Assembly: GCF_018860245.1 (NCBI RefSeq)
Contig: NZ_JAHKPD010000018.1
Span: 186,001 to 250,000, forward strand
Length of the DNA stretch: 64,000 nucleotides
From: Pseudotamlana agarivorans
GTDB lineage: Bacteria; Bacteroidota; Bacteroidia; Flavobacteriales; Flavobacteriaceae
Direction of reading: 5' to 3'
This document shows positions 40,866 to 51,235 of this stretch, piece after piece. Positions within the stretch are counted from its first letter, which is position 1, and every line of letters begins with the position of its first letter. A program made the translations under genes and the position numbers. The notes under the pieces were generated by a model that had not been told where the DNA came from, ran no database searches, and saw only the letters and a list, made by a program, of their open reading frames with translations.

Positions 40866-42050
40866 TTAATCGTCAAGAAATGCGTCAAGAATCCTTAAAA
40901 TAATGAGACAACCTTCGGTGATTTCACTATTTGAGATGGTTAATGGCGGGGTTATTCTTACTGCTTTAGGCTCAAATAAGAGCCAGAATAAAATTAAACC
41001 TTGGTCTTGTGCGGTTAATATGAGTTGGTTTACTTTTTCTGAATCTGGTAATATTAGGGCTAACATTAAACCTTTTCCTCGAATTTCTATGATTAATGGG
41101 TGAACCAGAAGCTTTCTAAAAAGCATTTCTTTTTCTAAGGCTTGTTGCATTAAATGAGTTTCGGTAATTTCTTTTAATGTTGCTAACGCTGAAGCGGCTA
41201 TAACAGGATGACCGCCGAAGGTCGTGATATGGCCAAGTTTGGGGTTGTCCTGTAATACATCCATTAGTGCGCTAGAGGCTGTAAAAGCACCAATTGGCAT
41301 CCCGCCACCAAGTCCTTTGCCCGTTACAATAATATCGGGAATACAATTGTAGTTTTCAAATCCGAAAAGTTTCCCTGTTCTGCCTATACCTGGTTGTATT
41401 TCGTCTAAAATTAAAAGCGCGCCAACTTTAGTACACTGCGCTTTAACTTTTGTTAAATAATCATTTGCGGGTTCTATAAAGCCAGCACCTCCTTGTATGG
41501 TTTCTAAAATTACACAAGCTGTATTTTTAGTAATTAGCTCTAAGTCGTCGTCATTATTAAAGTTAATAAAGCGAACATCTGGTAATAAGGGTCTGAACGC
41601 GCGTTTGCGCTCTTCATAGCCCATCACACTCATCGATCCCATGGTATTTCCGTGATACGCCTTATTCGCTGCTATAATTTCACTGCGCCCTGTAGCACGC
41701 TTAGCCAGTTTTAGTGCACCTTCAATCGCCTCTGTTCCAGAGTTTGTTAGGTATGTTTTTTCAAAAGGTGCAGGTAAGTGATCTGCGATGAGTTTTGTAA
41801 GTTCCACTGCGGGTTGTTGTGCATACTCGCCATACACCATGACATGCATGTATTTGTCAAGCTGGGTTTTTATGGCGTCAACAACTTTAGGGTGGTTATG
41901 CCCTAAGGGACAAGCAGAAACTCCAGCAATAAAATCTAAATAACTCCTATTGTTGGTGTCAAAAATATATGAACCATGCGCATGAGAAACCTCCATCGCC
42001 AGGGGATGTGGTGAGGTTTGTGCTTGATATTTTAGAAAATCTGAAGTCAT
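40866..42050 (-). CDS. Class III aminotransferase (acetylornithine/aspartate type)
   Basis: A 394-residue PLP enzyme of fold type I. Landmarks are the N-terminal YLDFIAGVSACPLGHNHPKV, LTNSGTEAIEGALKLAKRAT, the LILDEIQPGIGRTGKLFGFE segment whose Asp binds the PLP nitrogen, the lysine in VTGKGLGGGMPIGAF that forms the Schiff base, and the FGGHPVIAASALATLKEI end. The substrate is not certain: acetylornithine, 4-aminobutyrate and related omega-amino acids are possible. It lies 9 bp after the OstA-like gene. Confidence 0.92.
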   Translation of the reverse strand: MTSDFLKYQAQTSPHPLAMEVSHAHGSYIFDTNNRSYLDFIAGVSACPLGHNHPKVVDAIKTQLDKYMHVMVYGEYAQQPAVELTKLIADHLPAPFEKTYLTNSGTEAIEGALKLAKRATGRSEIIAANKAYHGNTMGSMSVMGYEERKRAFRPLLPDVRFINFNNDDDLELITKNTACVILETIQGGAGFIEPANDYLTKVKAQCTKVGALLILDEIQPGIGRTGKLFGFENYNCIPDIIVTGKGLGGGMPIGAFTASSALMDVLQDNPKLGHITTFGGHPVIAASALATLKEITETHLMQQALEKEMLFRKLLVHPLIIEIRGKGLMLALILPDSEKVNQLILTAQDQGLILFWLLFEPKAVRITPPLTISNSEITEGCLIILRILDAFLDD

Positions 42051-42059
42051 GCTTTTGAT

Positions 42060-44222
42060 TTATTCCTCTGAGACGGCTAAAACCTTTGCACCCCAAATGT
42101 AAATGGCGTCATCTGTTTGTAGATCACTAATTAAACATCTAAGTTTACTGCCATCGTTACTTTTGTTGCCAATTAATGTGTATTCTTTCCATGTGTTGGT
42201 AACTGTTATGGGTAATGTTGCATAAACGGCATAGTCTGTATCGGCACGCTGAAACCTGAGTCTCGTTTTACCTTTACCTTTCATCCATACGGAGAATTTG
42301 AATGTCCCATATGTGTTGTTTAGCACTTGGTATAGGTGTCCGTCAGAACTCCCTATACCTTTGACTAAATCGGCTACATCCTTTTGGTTAGGTGTTTTTA
42401 TGTTGCTAATTGTTGCTTTTACGCCAACCTTTAACCATTTAGAATGGCTAAATTCATTAGGGAATTCTAATAAATTTTCTGATTTCTTAGGAATATTTCG
42501 AGCCGCTTTATTTTTATGTGGTTCTCCCTTTCCTGCTAATTTAATACGCTCCAGCATATCTGAATCAAAAAATTCCCCAGAGGGGATATAATCATCTAAA
42601 CCTTTTATAACAGGAAGTTCTAAAGGCGGGTCGTCTCTAAATAAATCTTCTACACTGGTAGGTCGTTCATCTTCACGCCAAGCAAACCCTTTTAAGAACT
42701 TATTTTTTTTTGGGTATTTAGATTCAGGATATAAATCACCATCAACTTGATTAAATCTTGAATATGCTTCAATATCTCCTTCAGAAAAAAGTATTTTAAT
42801 ACTTCCAGATTTGGCCTTGTCTATACCTATAAGTTCTTGATTTTCGTTTCGGGCATAAAATATAGATTCAGCATTTTTAATAATGTTAACTTCTCGTAGT
42901 GTATTTTCGTTATTAAAAAGTCCGACCAATCGTAATCCGTAGATTTGATTATAACCATTCTCACTCAGGGTGTCTTTACTGATAATAAAGGCATGGTTAA
43001 AAACTAAAAGAGAATCTATTTTTTCGGTTTTACTGTTTGATATCAGGTGAATAGTATCTCCAGTCATCTGGTTTTCAAAATTCCAGAGAATGGGTTTTTT
43101 TGCAGTTGAAAATTGGTCACCAGTCGACAAACGCGGAATGTTTATTAATTTGGTAAGCCCTGTTTTTTGATTGGCATAAATAGAATCTGATTTCCCAGTG
43201 ATATCCGATTTAAATATTTTTGCGTTGTAATAAGCATTAATTATACGATGTTCTGGTTTTCCCGTAACCATTATTTTATCGGCATGCATAAAAACAGAAT
43301 CCTTTTCCTGAACGGTAATTGCTAAGGCTCGTTTTGTGATAAAGAGTGAGTCTTTTGCTTTGAAAACTTCGGCGTAGTGCCCCTTAATAACACTGTTATT
43401 AAGCGAATCGGTTACCTTGATATTGTTTGTAGCTGAAGCGAAACTTTTAGTATTATCAAAAAATAGGCTATCTCCTTCGATAATACGGTTATCATAGTCT
43501 ATTCTAGCATTTTTTAGAGCATAACCAACCTCTAGTTTGGTGTCGTAAAATCCTTTTTCACAGTAGGTTTTACTAGTTTCGGTGGTGATGGTTGATGGTC
43601 CGAATAGGTAAGCAAATCCAGTATCGGAGTAAAAATCGAAGAAGTCTGAATTTATAGTCGATTCTTTATTAACTAAAACCACATCGTTTACAAATTGATA
43701 TTTTTTTATATCCATGTAATACCTACCAATTTTACTGGTAATAGTTCCTGAAGAATCTTTTACAACCTTACCACCATTTCTGTAAAAGGCTTGTTGTTTT
43801 AAACGGTCGAAAAATAAGGTGTCTGATGAAATAATAGAGTGGGGGTCTGTTAATACGACATCTCCACTGGCAAAAGCGAGTTCTGTAATGCCACTATATT
43901 CGACGTATTTAGAAGTCATGTTAATGGTGTCGCCTTGTTTCACGGAAACATTACCATAGGCTTCAACAAAATTATCTTCACTATAATATATGGCCTTATC
44001 GCTCCACATGCTAGATCCCCCGTGAATAATATGAACTTGTTGTTGGTCGTCCCGAGTTAAGATTTTCGCACCAGGGTAGTTTTCTTCGTCAACTGTAAGT
44101 TTACCCGCGTACTCAATCTCAATTTGTCGTTTTTCTTGAGCGCCGTTAACTGAAATAAAACCTATGCTAAGGATTAAAAGTAAAACTTGAAGTTTGTTCA
44201 AAGTATAAAAAGTTTGTGGCAA
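42060..44222 (-). CDS. OstA-like (LptA/LptD N-domain-like) envelope protein
   Basis: About 720 residues. The signal sequence is LNKLQVLLLILSIGFISVNG. The N-terminal ~500 residues are repeated OstA/LptA-type beta-jellyroll strands (SDKAIYYSEDNFVEAYGNVS, IEGDSLFFDNTKSFASATNN). The last ~150 residues have a different, carbohydrate-binding-like beta domain (FSHSKWLKVGVKATISNIKT). It probably serves lipopolysaccharide transport across the periplasm. No ATG starts the frame: TTG 44222 and TTG 44201 are the options, the latter giving a tidier signal peptide. The gene precedes the aminotransferase by 9 bp. Confidence 0.88.
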   Translation of the reverse strand: MPQTFYTLNKLQVLLLILSIGFISVNGAQEKRQIEIEYAGKLTVDEENYPGAKILTRDDQQQVHIIHGGSSMWSDKAIYYSEDNFVEAYGNVSVKQGDTINMTSKYVEYSGITELAFASGDVVLTDPHSIISSDTLFFDRLKQQAFYRNGGKVVKDSSGTITSKIGRYYMDIKKYQFVNDVVLVNKESTINSDFFDFYSDTGFAYLFGPSTITTETSKTYCEKGFYDTKLEVGYALKNARIDYDNRIIEGDSLFFDNTKSFASATNNIKVTDSLNNSVIKGHYAEVFKAKDSLFITKRALAITVQEKDSVFMHADKIMVTGKPEHRIINAYYNAKIFKSDITGKSDSIYANQKTGLTKLINIPRLSTGDQFSTAKKPILWNFENQMTGDTIHLISNSKTEKIDSLLVFNHAFIISKDTLSENGYNQIYGLRLVGLFNNENTLREVNIIKNAESIFYARNENQELIGIDKAKSGSIKILFSEGDIEAYSRFNQVDGDLYPESKYPKKNKFLKGFAWREDERPTSVEDLFRDDPPLELPVIKGLDDYIPSGEFFDSDMLERIKLAGKGEPHKNKAARNIPKKSENLLEFPNEFSHSKWLKVGVKATISNIKTPNQKDVADLVKGIGSSDGHLYQVLNNTYGTFKFSVWMKGKGKTRLRFQRADTDYAVYATLPITVTNTWKEYTLIGNKSNDGSKLRCLISDLQTDDAIYIWGAKVLAVSEE

Positions 44223-44340
44223 AAATAATGATTAATACCATTTCTTGTTTAAAATTACGCTAAAAGAAAAAAAGTGCATTGAATTCGCATAATTTTTGAT
44301 TAGCGTAGGTGTGAAATGTTGTTTTATAATATTAAACTAA

Positions 44341-44375
44341 AAAAACGCTCCAATTTAAATTAGAGCGTTTTTTGT
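44341..44375 (-). terminator. Intrinsic terminator after purA
   Basis: AAAACGCTC and GAGCGTTTT form a 9-bp stem with T-runs on both strands, 28 bp after the purA stop codon. Confidence 0.85.
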
Positions 44376-44402
44376 ATTTGAGATATAATGAATTTGAATC
44401 TT

Positions 44403-45680
44403 CTATTTTTTTCTGAAAATCGTTTGTTTTCTGTCTGGACCAACAGAAACGATAGTAATAGGAATTTCTAATTCTTTTTCTAAAAATTCGATATAACCGT
44501 TTAATGCTTCTGGCATTTGAGAAGCTTCAGACATTTCTGTTAAATCTTCGTTCCATCCGCTAAATTCAGAATATACAGGTTCTAAGTTTTCTGGTTCGAT
44601 GTTGTAAGGTAAGTGTGTAATCTCTTCACCTTTATATTTATAAGAAGTACATACTTTTAAGGTTTTAAAACCAGAAAGTACATCACCTTTCATCATCATT
44701 AATTGGGTTACACCATTAACTTGACAAGCATATCTTAAGGCAACAAGGTCTAACCAGCCACAACGTCTTGGTCTTCCTGTGGTAGCGCCAAATTCGTTTC
44801 CAACTTTTGCCATGGCAGCACCGTCTTCATCAAAAAGTTCGGTAGGGAATGGTCCAGAACCAACACGAGTTGTGTAGGCCTTGAAAATGCCAAATACTTC
44901 ACCTATTTGATTTGGAGCAACTCCTAAACCAGTACAGGCACCAGCAGCTGTGGTGTTACTTGATGTTACAAAAGGATAGGTTCCGAAATCAATGTCTAAT
45001 AACGAACCTTGAGCACCTTCAGCAAGAATAGTTTGCCCAGATTTTTGTGCTTGATAAATATATTCTTCAGAGTCAATTAGTTTTAAAGATTTTAAAACGT
45101 CTACCGCTTTAAAAAATTCAACTTCTAGGTCTGCTAAGTTGTATTCAATTTCTACTTCATAGAACTTGATCATGGCCTCATGCTTATCGGCTAATGCTCT
45201 ATAACGTTCTTTCCAATCGCTAAGTTCTAAATCTCCTACACGAATACCGTTTCTACCGGTTTTGTCCATATAAGTTGGGCCAATACCTTTAAGTGTCGAT
45301 CCAATTTTAGCTTTCCCTTTAGAAGCTTCACTTGCAGCATCTAATAAACGGTGCGTTGGTAAAATAATATGTGCTTTTCTTGAAATATGTAAAGATTTTC
45401 TATAATCTACATCTTGCTCTTCAAGTTTGTCTAGTTCACCTTTAAAAATCACAGGATCTATAACAACACCATTTCCTACTAAATTCGTAGCATCATCATG
45501 AAAAATTCCTGAAGGAATTGTATGTAATACGTGTTTTTTACCGTTGAAAACTAAAGTGTGACCTGCATTTGGTCCGCCTTGAAAACGTGCTATGATATTA
45601 TAGTCTTTGGTAAGAACGTCAACAATTTTTCCTTTGCCTTCGTCTCCCCATTGTAATCCTAGTAGTAAGTCTACTGCCAT
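44403..45680 (-). CDS. purA: Adenylosuccinate synthase
   Basis: A 425-residue GTP-dependent enzyme joining IMP and aspartate in AMP synthesis. The signature DLLLGLQWGDEGKGKIVDVL is at the N-terminus with the catalytic Asp; GGPNAGHT, GIGPTYMDKTGRNGIRVGDL, EGAQGSLLDIDFGTYPFVTS and TTGRPRRCGWLDLVALRYA follow. All are conserved and length is normal. It is the last gene of a relA/spoT-fur-purA series, 8 bp after fur. Confidence 0.98.
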   Translation of the reverse strand: MAVDLLLGLQWGDEGKGKIVDVLTKDYNIIARFQGGPNAGHTLVFNGKKHVLHTIPSGIFHDDATNLVGNGVVIDPVIFKGELDKLEEQDVDYRKSLHISRKAHIILPTHRLLDAASEASKGKAKIGSTLKGIGPTYMDKTGRNGIRVGDLELSDWKERYRALADKHEAMIKFYEVEIEYNLADLEVEFFKAVDVLKSLKLIDSEEYIYQAQKSGQTILAEGAQGSLLDIDFGTYPFVTSSNTTAAGACTGLGVAPNQIGEVFGIFKAYTTRVGSGPFPTELFDEDGAAMAKVGNEFGATTGRPRRCGWLDLVALRYACQVNGVTQLMMMKGDVLSGFKTLKVCTSYKYKGEEITHLPYNIEPENLEPVYSEFSGWNEDLTEMSEASQMPEALNGYIEFLEKELEIPITIVSVGPDRKQTIFRKK

Positions 45681-45688
45681 TGTGAATA

Positions 45689-46147
45689 TTAGTTATTTGT
45701 TGTTGATTTTCTATTTCCGTAAAAATAGAGCGAGTGGTTGTTAATTTTTATATCGAAAACTTCTTCAATTGTTTTTTTGATCGATTCAATTCTAGGGTCG
45801 CAAAACTCTATAACTTCACCTGTGTCTGTAAGAATAACATGATCGTGTTGTCTGTCGAAGTATGATTTCTCGTAATGTGCTTGGTTTTGACCAAATTGGT
45901 GCTTTCTAACCAAACCACATTCTAAAAGTAATTCTATAGTGTTATAAAGTGTTGCACGAGAAACGCGATACTTTTTATTTTTCATATTAAGATATAGGGA
46001 TTCTATATCGAAATGTTCGTCACTATTATAAATTTCCTGTAAGATAGCGTAACGTTCAGGTGTTTTACGATGCCCTTTGTTTTCTAAAAAGCTAGTAAAT
46101 ACATTCTTTACAATATCTTGATTCTTTGTATCGGTTTTTGCATTCAT
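45689..46147 (-). CDS. Fur-family transcriptional regulator
   Basis: About 152 residues. The winged helix ([20 protein letters not shown] and [20 protein letters not shown]) is typical of Fur. The regulatory metal site has [18 protein letters not shown]. The two CXXC motifs of the structural zinc site are missing, as in many Bacteroidota Fur proteins. I chose ATG 46147 over an upstream TTG, because a TAAATTTG -7 element lies in between (46160-46167, minus strand), which predicts a very short leader. Confidence 0.92.
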   Translation of the reverse strand: MNAKTDTKNQDIVKNVFTSFLENKGHRKTPERYAILQEIYNSDEHFDIESLYLNMKNKKYRVSRATLYNTIELLLECGLVRKHQFGQNQAHYEKSYFDRQHDHVILTDTGEVIEFCDPRIESIKKTIEEVFDIKINNHSLYFYGNRKSTTNN

Positions 46148-46175
46148 AATTTCCGTGGGCAAATTTACACATTTT

Positions 46176-48395
46176 TTACACTCTAGTAACCTTATCTATA
46201 CCATTAATTTTTTTAAGTTTTTCTAAAAGCTTTTTGATAATGGTATTATTTTTTACAACAACATTCATTTTACCAGAGAATAAGCCATCGTCGCTTTCAA
46301 AACTAATGCTTTTCATATTAACATGCATATTTTCAGAAACGATGGTTGTAATTTCATTTACAAGTCCGATATGGTCAATACCGGTTAGTCTAATTTGTAC
46401 CATAAATTCTTGCTGAGAAGAATCTACCCAACGGGCTGTCATAATTCGATAGGCGTAGTTTGATTGTAAGCTTAGTGCATTCGGACAGTTCTTTTTGTGT
46501 ACTTTAATACCTTCAGAAACCGTTAAAAATCCAAAAACATGATCGCCAGGAATCGGGTTACAGCAGTTGGCCAGTTTATAATCTAATTTTTCAGATTCTT
46601 TTCCAAAAACTAAAGAATCAAAATTTGTAGTGACTTCGTTTTTATCAATTTCCTCTTTTGGAATAGTAACCTTCCTGGAAATTTTACTCTTTATAAACGA
46701 CATTAAGGCGTTACTGCGGGATGCAGCAAAATTTTTAATCATCACGTTATCAATAGAGCCAATGCCCACACGATAGAAAAGATCTAAACTGGTTTTAAGT
46801 TTAAAGAACCTAACAAGTTCATTAATACTTCGCTCGTTAAGCGTGATTTTTAACTGCTTTAATTTGCGACGTAAAATTTCTTTACCGTCTTCACCAATAC
46901 GTTTCCGGTCTTCCTTTAGAGCTGATTTAATTTTTCCTCGCGCCCTAGCGGTTGTGGCGTAGTCTAACCAGTTTGGATTTGGTTTAGCAGCCTCGGAGGT
47001 TAATATTTCCACCTGATCGCCAGTTTCTAGAACATGACTTAAAGGCACTAATTTACCATTAACTTTAGCGCCTCTGGTTTTCATGCCTATCTCGGTATGA
47101 ATACTAAAAGCAAAATCTAAAGAAGTGGCACCTTTTGGAAGCGATTTTAAATCTCCATTTGGGGTAAATACAAATATTTCTTGTGAATATAGGTTGAGTT
47201 TAAACTGCTCAACAAAATCGACAGCATTAATTTCAGGGCTTTCTAATGCTTCTTGTAATCTATTTATCCAGCTTTCTAGGCTGTCTTCTTTTTCTTTATC
47301 GTGTTTGTATTTGTAATGTGCCGCATACCCTTTTTCGGCTATTTCATTCATGCGTTCACTACGTACCTGAACTTCGACCCAACGCCCTTTTGGTCCCATT
47401 ACCGTAATATGCAGTGCTTCGTAACCTGTTGTTTTTGGCGAGGTAATCCAGTCGCGCAAACGCATAGGGTTAGGTCTAAAGTGATCGGTTACGATGGAGT
47501 ATATTTTCCAAGCTTGAAATTTCTCATCGCTCAACTCACTTTTATAGATAATTCTAATGGCGAATTTATCGTAAACTTCATCAAAAGAAACGCCTTGGTT
47601 TAGCATTTTCTTTCTTATTGAGAAAATAGATTTTGGCCGTCCTTTTATAGAATACTCAAAGTTTTCTTTATCTAAAGCTTTCTTAACAACATCACTAAAC
47701 TGTTCGATATAAAGGTCTTGCTCCTCTTTACTTTCTTTTATTTTATTAAGAATATCGTAGTAAACATCCGGTTCGGTGTATTTTAAACTTAAATCTTCAA
47801 GTTGTGTTTTTATGTTGTATAAACCAATACGGTGCGCTAAAGGGGCATAAATATATAAGGTTTCAGAGGCTATTTTATCCTGTTTATCAGGGCGCATCGA
47901 ATCCATTGTTTGCATATTATGCAATCTGTCTGCTATTTTAATAATGATAACGCGAACATCATCATTAAGTGTTAATAGCATTTTTCGGAAGTTTTCGGCT
48001 TGTAAAGAGACATCCATATCTTTTTCTTTACTAAGCGATGAAATTTTTGTGAGCCCTTCAACTATTCTGGCAATGGTTTTACCAAAGCGGTTTTCAATAT
48101 CTTTTATTTCGTAATCAGGACTGTCTTCAACAACATCATGAAGTAAAGCAGCCGCAATAGAAGTCGCGTCTAATCCAATTTCTTGAGCCACAATTTTGGC
48201 CACAGCAATAGGGTGGAAAATATAAGCTTCCCCAGATTTTCTACGCTGGTTTTTATGCCCGTCTAAGGCGACTTCAAAAGCGCTTCTAATTAGTTTTTTA
48301 TCGTCACTAGAAAGTGTCGTATAACTAACTTTTAGTAGCTCTTTGTATGCCTTTGCAATGGTTGCATTTTCTTTTTCAATGGCTTCCTCTGTCAT
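46176..48395 (-). CDS. Bifunctional (p)ppGpp synthetase/hydrolase of the RelA/SpoT family
   Basis: A 739-residue Rsh-type enzyme that makes and degrades the stringent-response alarmone. The HD hydrolase domain has [19 protein letters not shown] and [12 protein letters not shown], so hydrolysis should be active. The synthetase domain has [20 protein letters not shown] and [20 protein letters not shown]. The TGS domain ([20 protein letters not shown]), a zinc-finger/conserved-Cys region ([15 protein letters not shown]) and a C-terminal ACT domain follow. Length and order are normal. Confidence 0.97.
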   Translation of the reverse strand: MTEEAIEKENATIAKAYKELLKVSYTTLSSDDKKLIRSAFEVALDGHKNQRRKSGEAYIFHPIAVAKIVAQEIGLDATSIAAALLHDVVEDSPDYEIKDIENRFGKTIARIVEGLTKISSLSKEKDMDVSLQAENFRKMLLTLNDDVRVIIIKIADRLHNMQTMDSMRPDKQDKIASETLYIYAPLAHRIGLYNIKTQLEDLSLKYTEPDVYYDILNKIKESKEEQDLYIEQFSDVVKKALDKENFEYSIKGRPKSIFSIRKKMLNQGVSFDEVYDKFAIRIIYKSELSDEKFQAWKIYSIVTDHFRPNPMRLRDWITSPKTTGYEALHITVMGPKGRWVEVQVRSERMNEIAEKGYAAHYKYKHDKEKEDSLESWINRLQEALESPEINAVDFVEQFKLNLYSQEIFVFTPNGDLKSLPKGATSLDFAFSIHTEIGMKTRGAKVNGKLVPLSHVLETGDQVEILTSEAAKPNPNWLDYATTARARGKIKSALKEDRKRIGEDGKEILRRKLKQLKITLNERSINELVRFFKLKTSLDLFYRVGIGSIDNVMIKNFAASRSNALMSFIKSKISRKVTIPKEEIDKNEVTTNFDSLVFGKESEKLDYKLANCCNPIPGDHVFGFLTVSEGIKVHKKNCPNALSLQSNYAYRIMTARWVDSSQQEFMVQIRLTGIDHIGLVNEITTIVSENMHVNMKSISFESDDGLFSGKMNVVVKNNTIIKKLLEKLKKINGIDKVTRV

Positions 48396-48529
48396 ATTTT
48401 AAAAATAACATAAAGAATATTAACAGACAACCTACGCCTTGTTTTTTTAATCATTTATATGATAAAAATGAGGTCTCAAATGAAAATGAAAGCGATGAGC
48501 TACAATAATTGAAAAATAAAGGGGTTTCG

Positions 48530-49105
48530 CTATTTTTTGTTTAAAAAGGCAACGAGTTGAGAAACGGCTTTTCCGCGATGACCAATACTATTTTTTATGC
48601 TAAGTGGCATTTGGGCGAAAGTTTCCTTGTAGCCATTCGGATTAAAAATAGGGTCGTAACCAAACCCTTGTTCGCCAGTTTTAGCAGTTGTGATCGCACC
48701 TTCGCAAATACCAGTAAAGGTTTGCAGGTTGTTATTTAGTTGCAGAGCGATTACCGTTTTAAATTGTGCGGTTCTATTATTTTGATCTCCAAGTTCGGTA
48801 AGCAACTTGTCCATATTATCGTTAGCGTCTTTTTGCTCACCAGCATAACGCGCTGAGTATACTCCAGGAGCTCCATTTAGGGCCTCAACCTCTAAACCTG
48901 TATCGTCGGCAAAACAATCGTAACCATAATGTTCTTTAATATAGTTTGCTTTTTGAATGGCGTTACCTTCAATTGTGGCTTGGGTTTCAGGAATGTCTTC
49001 TAAGCAACCAATATCTTTGAGGCTTAATAAGGTGATGTGTTCAGGTATGAGTGCTTGAACTTCTTTTACTTTATTAGAATTGTTGGTAGCGAAAACGAGT
49101 TTCAT
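48530..49105 (-). CDS. rdgB: Non-canonical purine NTP pyrophosphatase (RdgB/HAM1)
   Basis: A 191-residue enzyme hydrolysing dITP and XTP to keep damaged purines out of DNA. The family motifs are FATNNSNKVKEVQALIPEHI at the N-terminus, CFADDTGLEVEALNGAPGVYSARYAG, GFGYDPIFNPNGY and the C-terminal SHRG-like IGHRGKAVSQL. The short gap on its 3' side up to relA/spoT (135 bp) contains GCGATGAGCTACA, a fragment also seen near 21291. Confidence 0.96.
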   Translation of the reverse strand: MKLVFATNNSNKVKEVQALIPEHITLLSLKDIGCLEDIPETQATIEGNAIQKANYIKEHYGYDCFADDTGLEVEALNGAPGVYSARYAGEQKDANDNMDKLLTELGDQNNRTAQFKTVIALQLNNNLQTFTGICEGAITTAKTGEQGFGYDPIFNPNGYKETFAQMPLSIKNSIGHRGKAVSQLVAFLNKK

Positions 49106-49273
49106 AATAATGGGATTGAAGTTTTCAAAAGTAAGATTATAATGGACAATATGAAAATGGACTGGAAGTGATTCTTATAAAAATATTAAGACCTTTTTAT
49201 GATAAATGTTGTTTTATTTTCTTCTAAAAACATGTATCTTCGGATGGATTATTAACATTAAAAGAGCATGATT

Positions 49274-49573
49274 ATGACAGTAAATTTTCAATATGTAGGC
49301 GTAGATGTAAGTGAAACACTTTCAGAATTTACAACAGAAAAGTTAGAGAAAATATTCAACAGATACGAATTTCTTATAAGTGCAGCCGTGCATTTTAAGC
49401 AAGATGAAAAAGATCACGATCTAGGTAAAATTTGTAATATCGAATTAAGCTTGCCAGGACCTCGAATTTTTGCTACTTCAAATGAACGTAATTTTGAAGT
49501 TTCCGTAAGAGAAACAATTAGTGATTTAGAGCGTCAACTTAAAAAAAGAAAAGAAGTTTATAAAACACATTAA
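49274..49573 (+). CDS. hpf: Short-form ribosome hibernation promoting factor (HPF/RaiA)
   Basis: About 99 residues of the S30AE family, which binds the 30S decoding region and silences ribosomes in stationary phase. The fold is VNFQYVGVDVSETLSEFTTEKLEKIF, then strands with NIELSLPGPRIFATSNE and the C-terminal helix VRETISDLERQLKKRKEVY. It lacks the long C-terminal dimerisation domain. Two ATGs two codons apart are possible (49268 and 49274); I take the second. Confidence 0.92.
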   Translation: MTVNFQYVGVDVSETLSEFTTEKLEKIFNRYEFLISAAVHFKQDEKDHDLGKICNIELSLPGPRIFATSNERNFEVSVRETISDLERQLKKRKEVYKTH

Positions 49574-49628
49574 TATAGAGCTTACTTTATAGATGCCTAA
49601 AACCTGTAATCTGAAACCTGAAACTAAC

Positions 49629-50102
49629 TTACCTGTGATGGTAAGGTTCATTTCTTAATATAGTGAAGCCTCTATAAAGTTGTTCGATAAAAAATAGGCG
49701 AATCATTTGATGGGAAAATGTCATTTTAGATAATGATATTTTCCCATTCGCTTTTTTATAAACGTCTTCCGAAAAACCATAAGGACCTCCAATTACAAAA
49801 ACAACTTGTTTAATGCCCGAATTCATATGTTTTTGTAAATAGTTTGAAAAGGCTACAGAATCATATTGTTTACCGTTTTCATCTAATAGAATTAAGGCGT
49901 CTGTAGTATTTACCTTGCTCAAAATCAGCTCTCCCTCTTTTTTCTTCTGCTGATCTTCACTTAAATTCTTAGAATTTTTGATATCGGGAATAACCTCCAA
50001 ATTGAACTTTATATAGAATCCCAAACGTTTAATATAATCATTGATTAATAACGTAAGTTGTTTATTATCAGTTTTTCCAATCGCAATTAGTTTAATGGTC
50101 AT
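49629..50102 (-). CDS. rlmH: 23S rRNA (pseudouridine-1915-N3)-methyltransferase
   Basis: A 157-residue SPOUT-class methyltransferase. The trefoil-knot SAM site is FVIGGPYGFSEDVYKKAN and LSKMTFSHQMIRLFFIEQLY, and the end RGFTILRNEPYHHR is diagnostic of RlmH. Length is typical. It is convergent with hpf. Confidence 0.97.
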   Translation of the reverse strand: MTIKLIAIGKTDNKQLTLLINDYIKRLGFYIKFNLEVIPDIKNSKNLSEDQQKKKEGELILSKVNTTDALILLDENGKQYDSVAFSNYLQKHMNSGIKQVVFVIGGPYGFSEDVYKKANGKISLSKMTFSHQMIRLFFIEQLYRGFTILRNEPYHHR

Positions 50103-50229
50103 AAGTTAAAAATAGCTCTAGCATTTTATGAATAATGCATTAAAATTAGAATAAATTCAAAATTTCGTAAATGTAAAATTTAAATTAGTGAATCTATTTA
50201 TTATTTTTGCGGCAAACAAGATTTTATTT

Positions 50230-51090
50230 ATGATTACACAAGAGCAGTTTGATTCGGAATTGAAAATGATTATTTCTAACGCGATTAGAGAGGATGTTGG
50301 AGATGGAGATCATAGTTCGTTGGCATGTATTCCTGAAAATGCAAGAGGGAAAGCTAAGCTTTTAGTAAAAGACAAAGGTATTATTGGCGGTGTTAATTTC
50401 GCTAAGAAGGTCTTTGCGTATGTAGATAAAAACTTGAAACTTGATATACGCATTGAAGATGGTACAGAAGTTACTTACGGTGATGTGGTTATGTATATTG
50501 AAGGGTCTTCACAATCTATCTTAAAAGCCGAGCGCACAGTGCTTAATGCTATGCAACGTATGAGTGCCATTGCAACTAAAACTAGGAAATTTGTTGACCT
50601 ATTAGACGGGACAAAGACTCGAATTTTAGATACACGTAAAACAACACCAGGTATTCGTGTTTTGGAAAAATGGGCTGTAAAAATTGGTGGCGGTGAAAAC
50701 CATAGATTTGCTTTGTATGATATGATTATGTTAAAAGATAATCACATTGATTTTGCTGGTGGAATCACTAAGGCTATCGAAATGACTAAAGACTATTTAC
50801 GGGAAACTGGAAAGGACCTACAAATCATGGTAGAAGCTAGAAACCTAATGGAAGTTGAAGAAATTCTTGAAAATGATGGGATTTACAGAATTTTACTAGA
50901 TAACTTTGACTATGAAGACACTAGAAAAGCGGTAAAGATTATAGGTGATAAATGTCTTACTGAATCTTCAGGAAACATTAACGAGGCGACTATTAGACAC
51001 TATGCCGAATGTGGCGTGAATTATATTTCATCTGGGGCATTAACGCATTCTGTTTATAATATGGATTTAAGTTTAAAAGCGATAAAGTAA
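50230..51090 (+). CDS. nadC: Nicotinate-nucleotide pyrophosphorylase (carboxylating)
   Basis: About 286 residues; it converts quinolinate and PRPP to nicotinate mononucleotide in NAD synthesis. Landmarks are REDVGDGDHSSLACIPENAR, AERTVLNAMQRMSAIATKT, ILDTRKTTPGIRVLEKWAVK, MLKDNHIDFAGGI and MVEARNLMEVEEI. I chose ATG 50230, because a TATTTTTG -7 element (50202-50209) overlaps the upstream in-frame start at 50188. Confidence 0.96.
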   Translation: MITQEQFDSELKMIISNAIREDVGDGDHSSLACIPENARGKAKLLVKDKGIIGGVNFAKKVFAYVDKNLKLDIRIEDGTEVTYGDVVMYIEGSSQSILKAERTVLNAMQRMSAIATKTRKFVDLLDGTKTRILDTRKTTPGIRVLEKWAVKIGGGENHRFALYDMIMLKDNHIDFAGGITKAIEMTKDYLRETGKDLQIMVEARNLMEVEEILENDGIYRILLDNFDYEDTRKAVKIIGDKCLTESSGNINEATIRHYAECGVNYISSGALTHSVYNMDLSLKAIK

Positions 51091-51113
51091 TATTTATTGT
51101 TTTTATAGCGTGT

Positions 51114-51150
51114 TCATCTTGATTTTAGGATGCTTTTAAAATCAAGATGA
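51114..51150 (+). terminator. Stem-loop after nadC
   Basis: TCATCTTGATTTTA and TAAAATCAAGATGA form a perfect 14-bp stem with a 9-nt loop, 24 bp after the nadC stop. No clean T-run follows, so termination is likely but not certain. Confidence 0.65.
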
Positions 51151-51235
51151 GTTCTATTATAATTAGTACGCTTAATTACACAAAGACACTTTTTATTTTA
51201 ATAACTTTGTTGTAATAAACAAATGCAAGTTATTA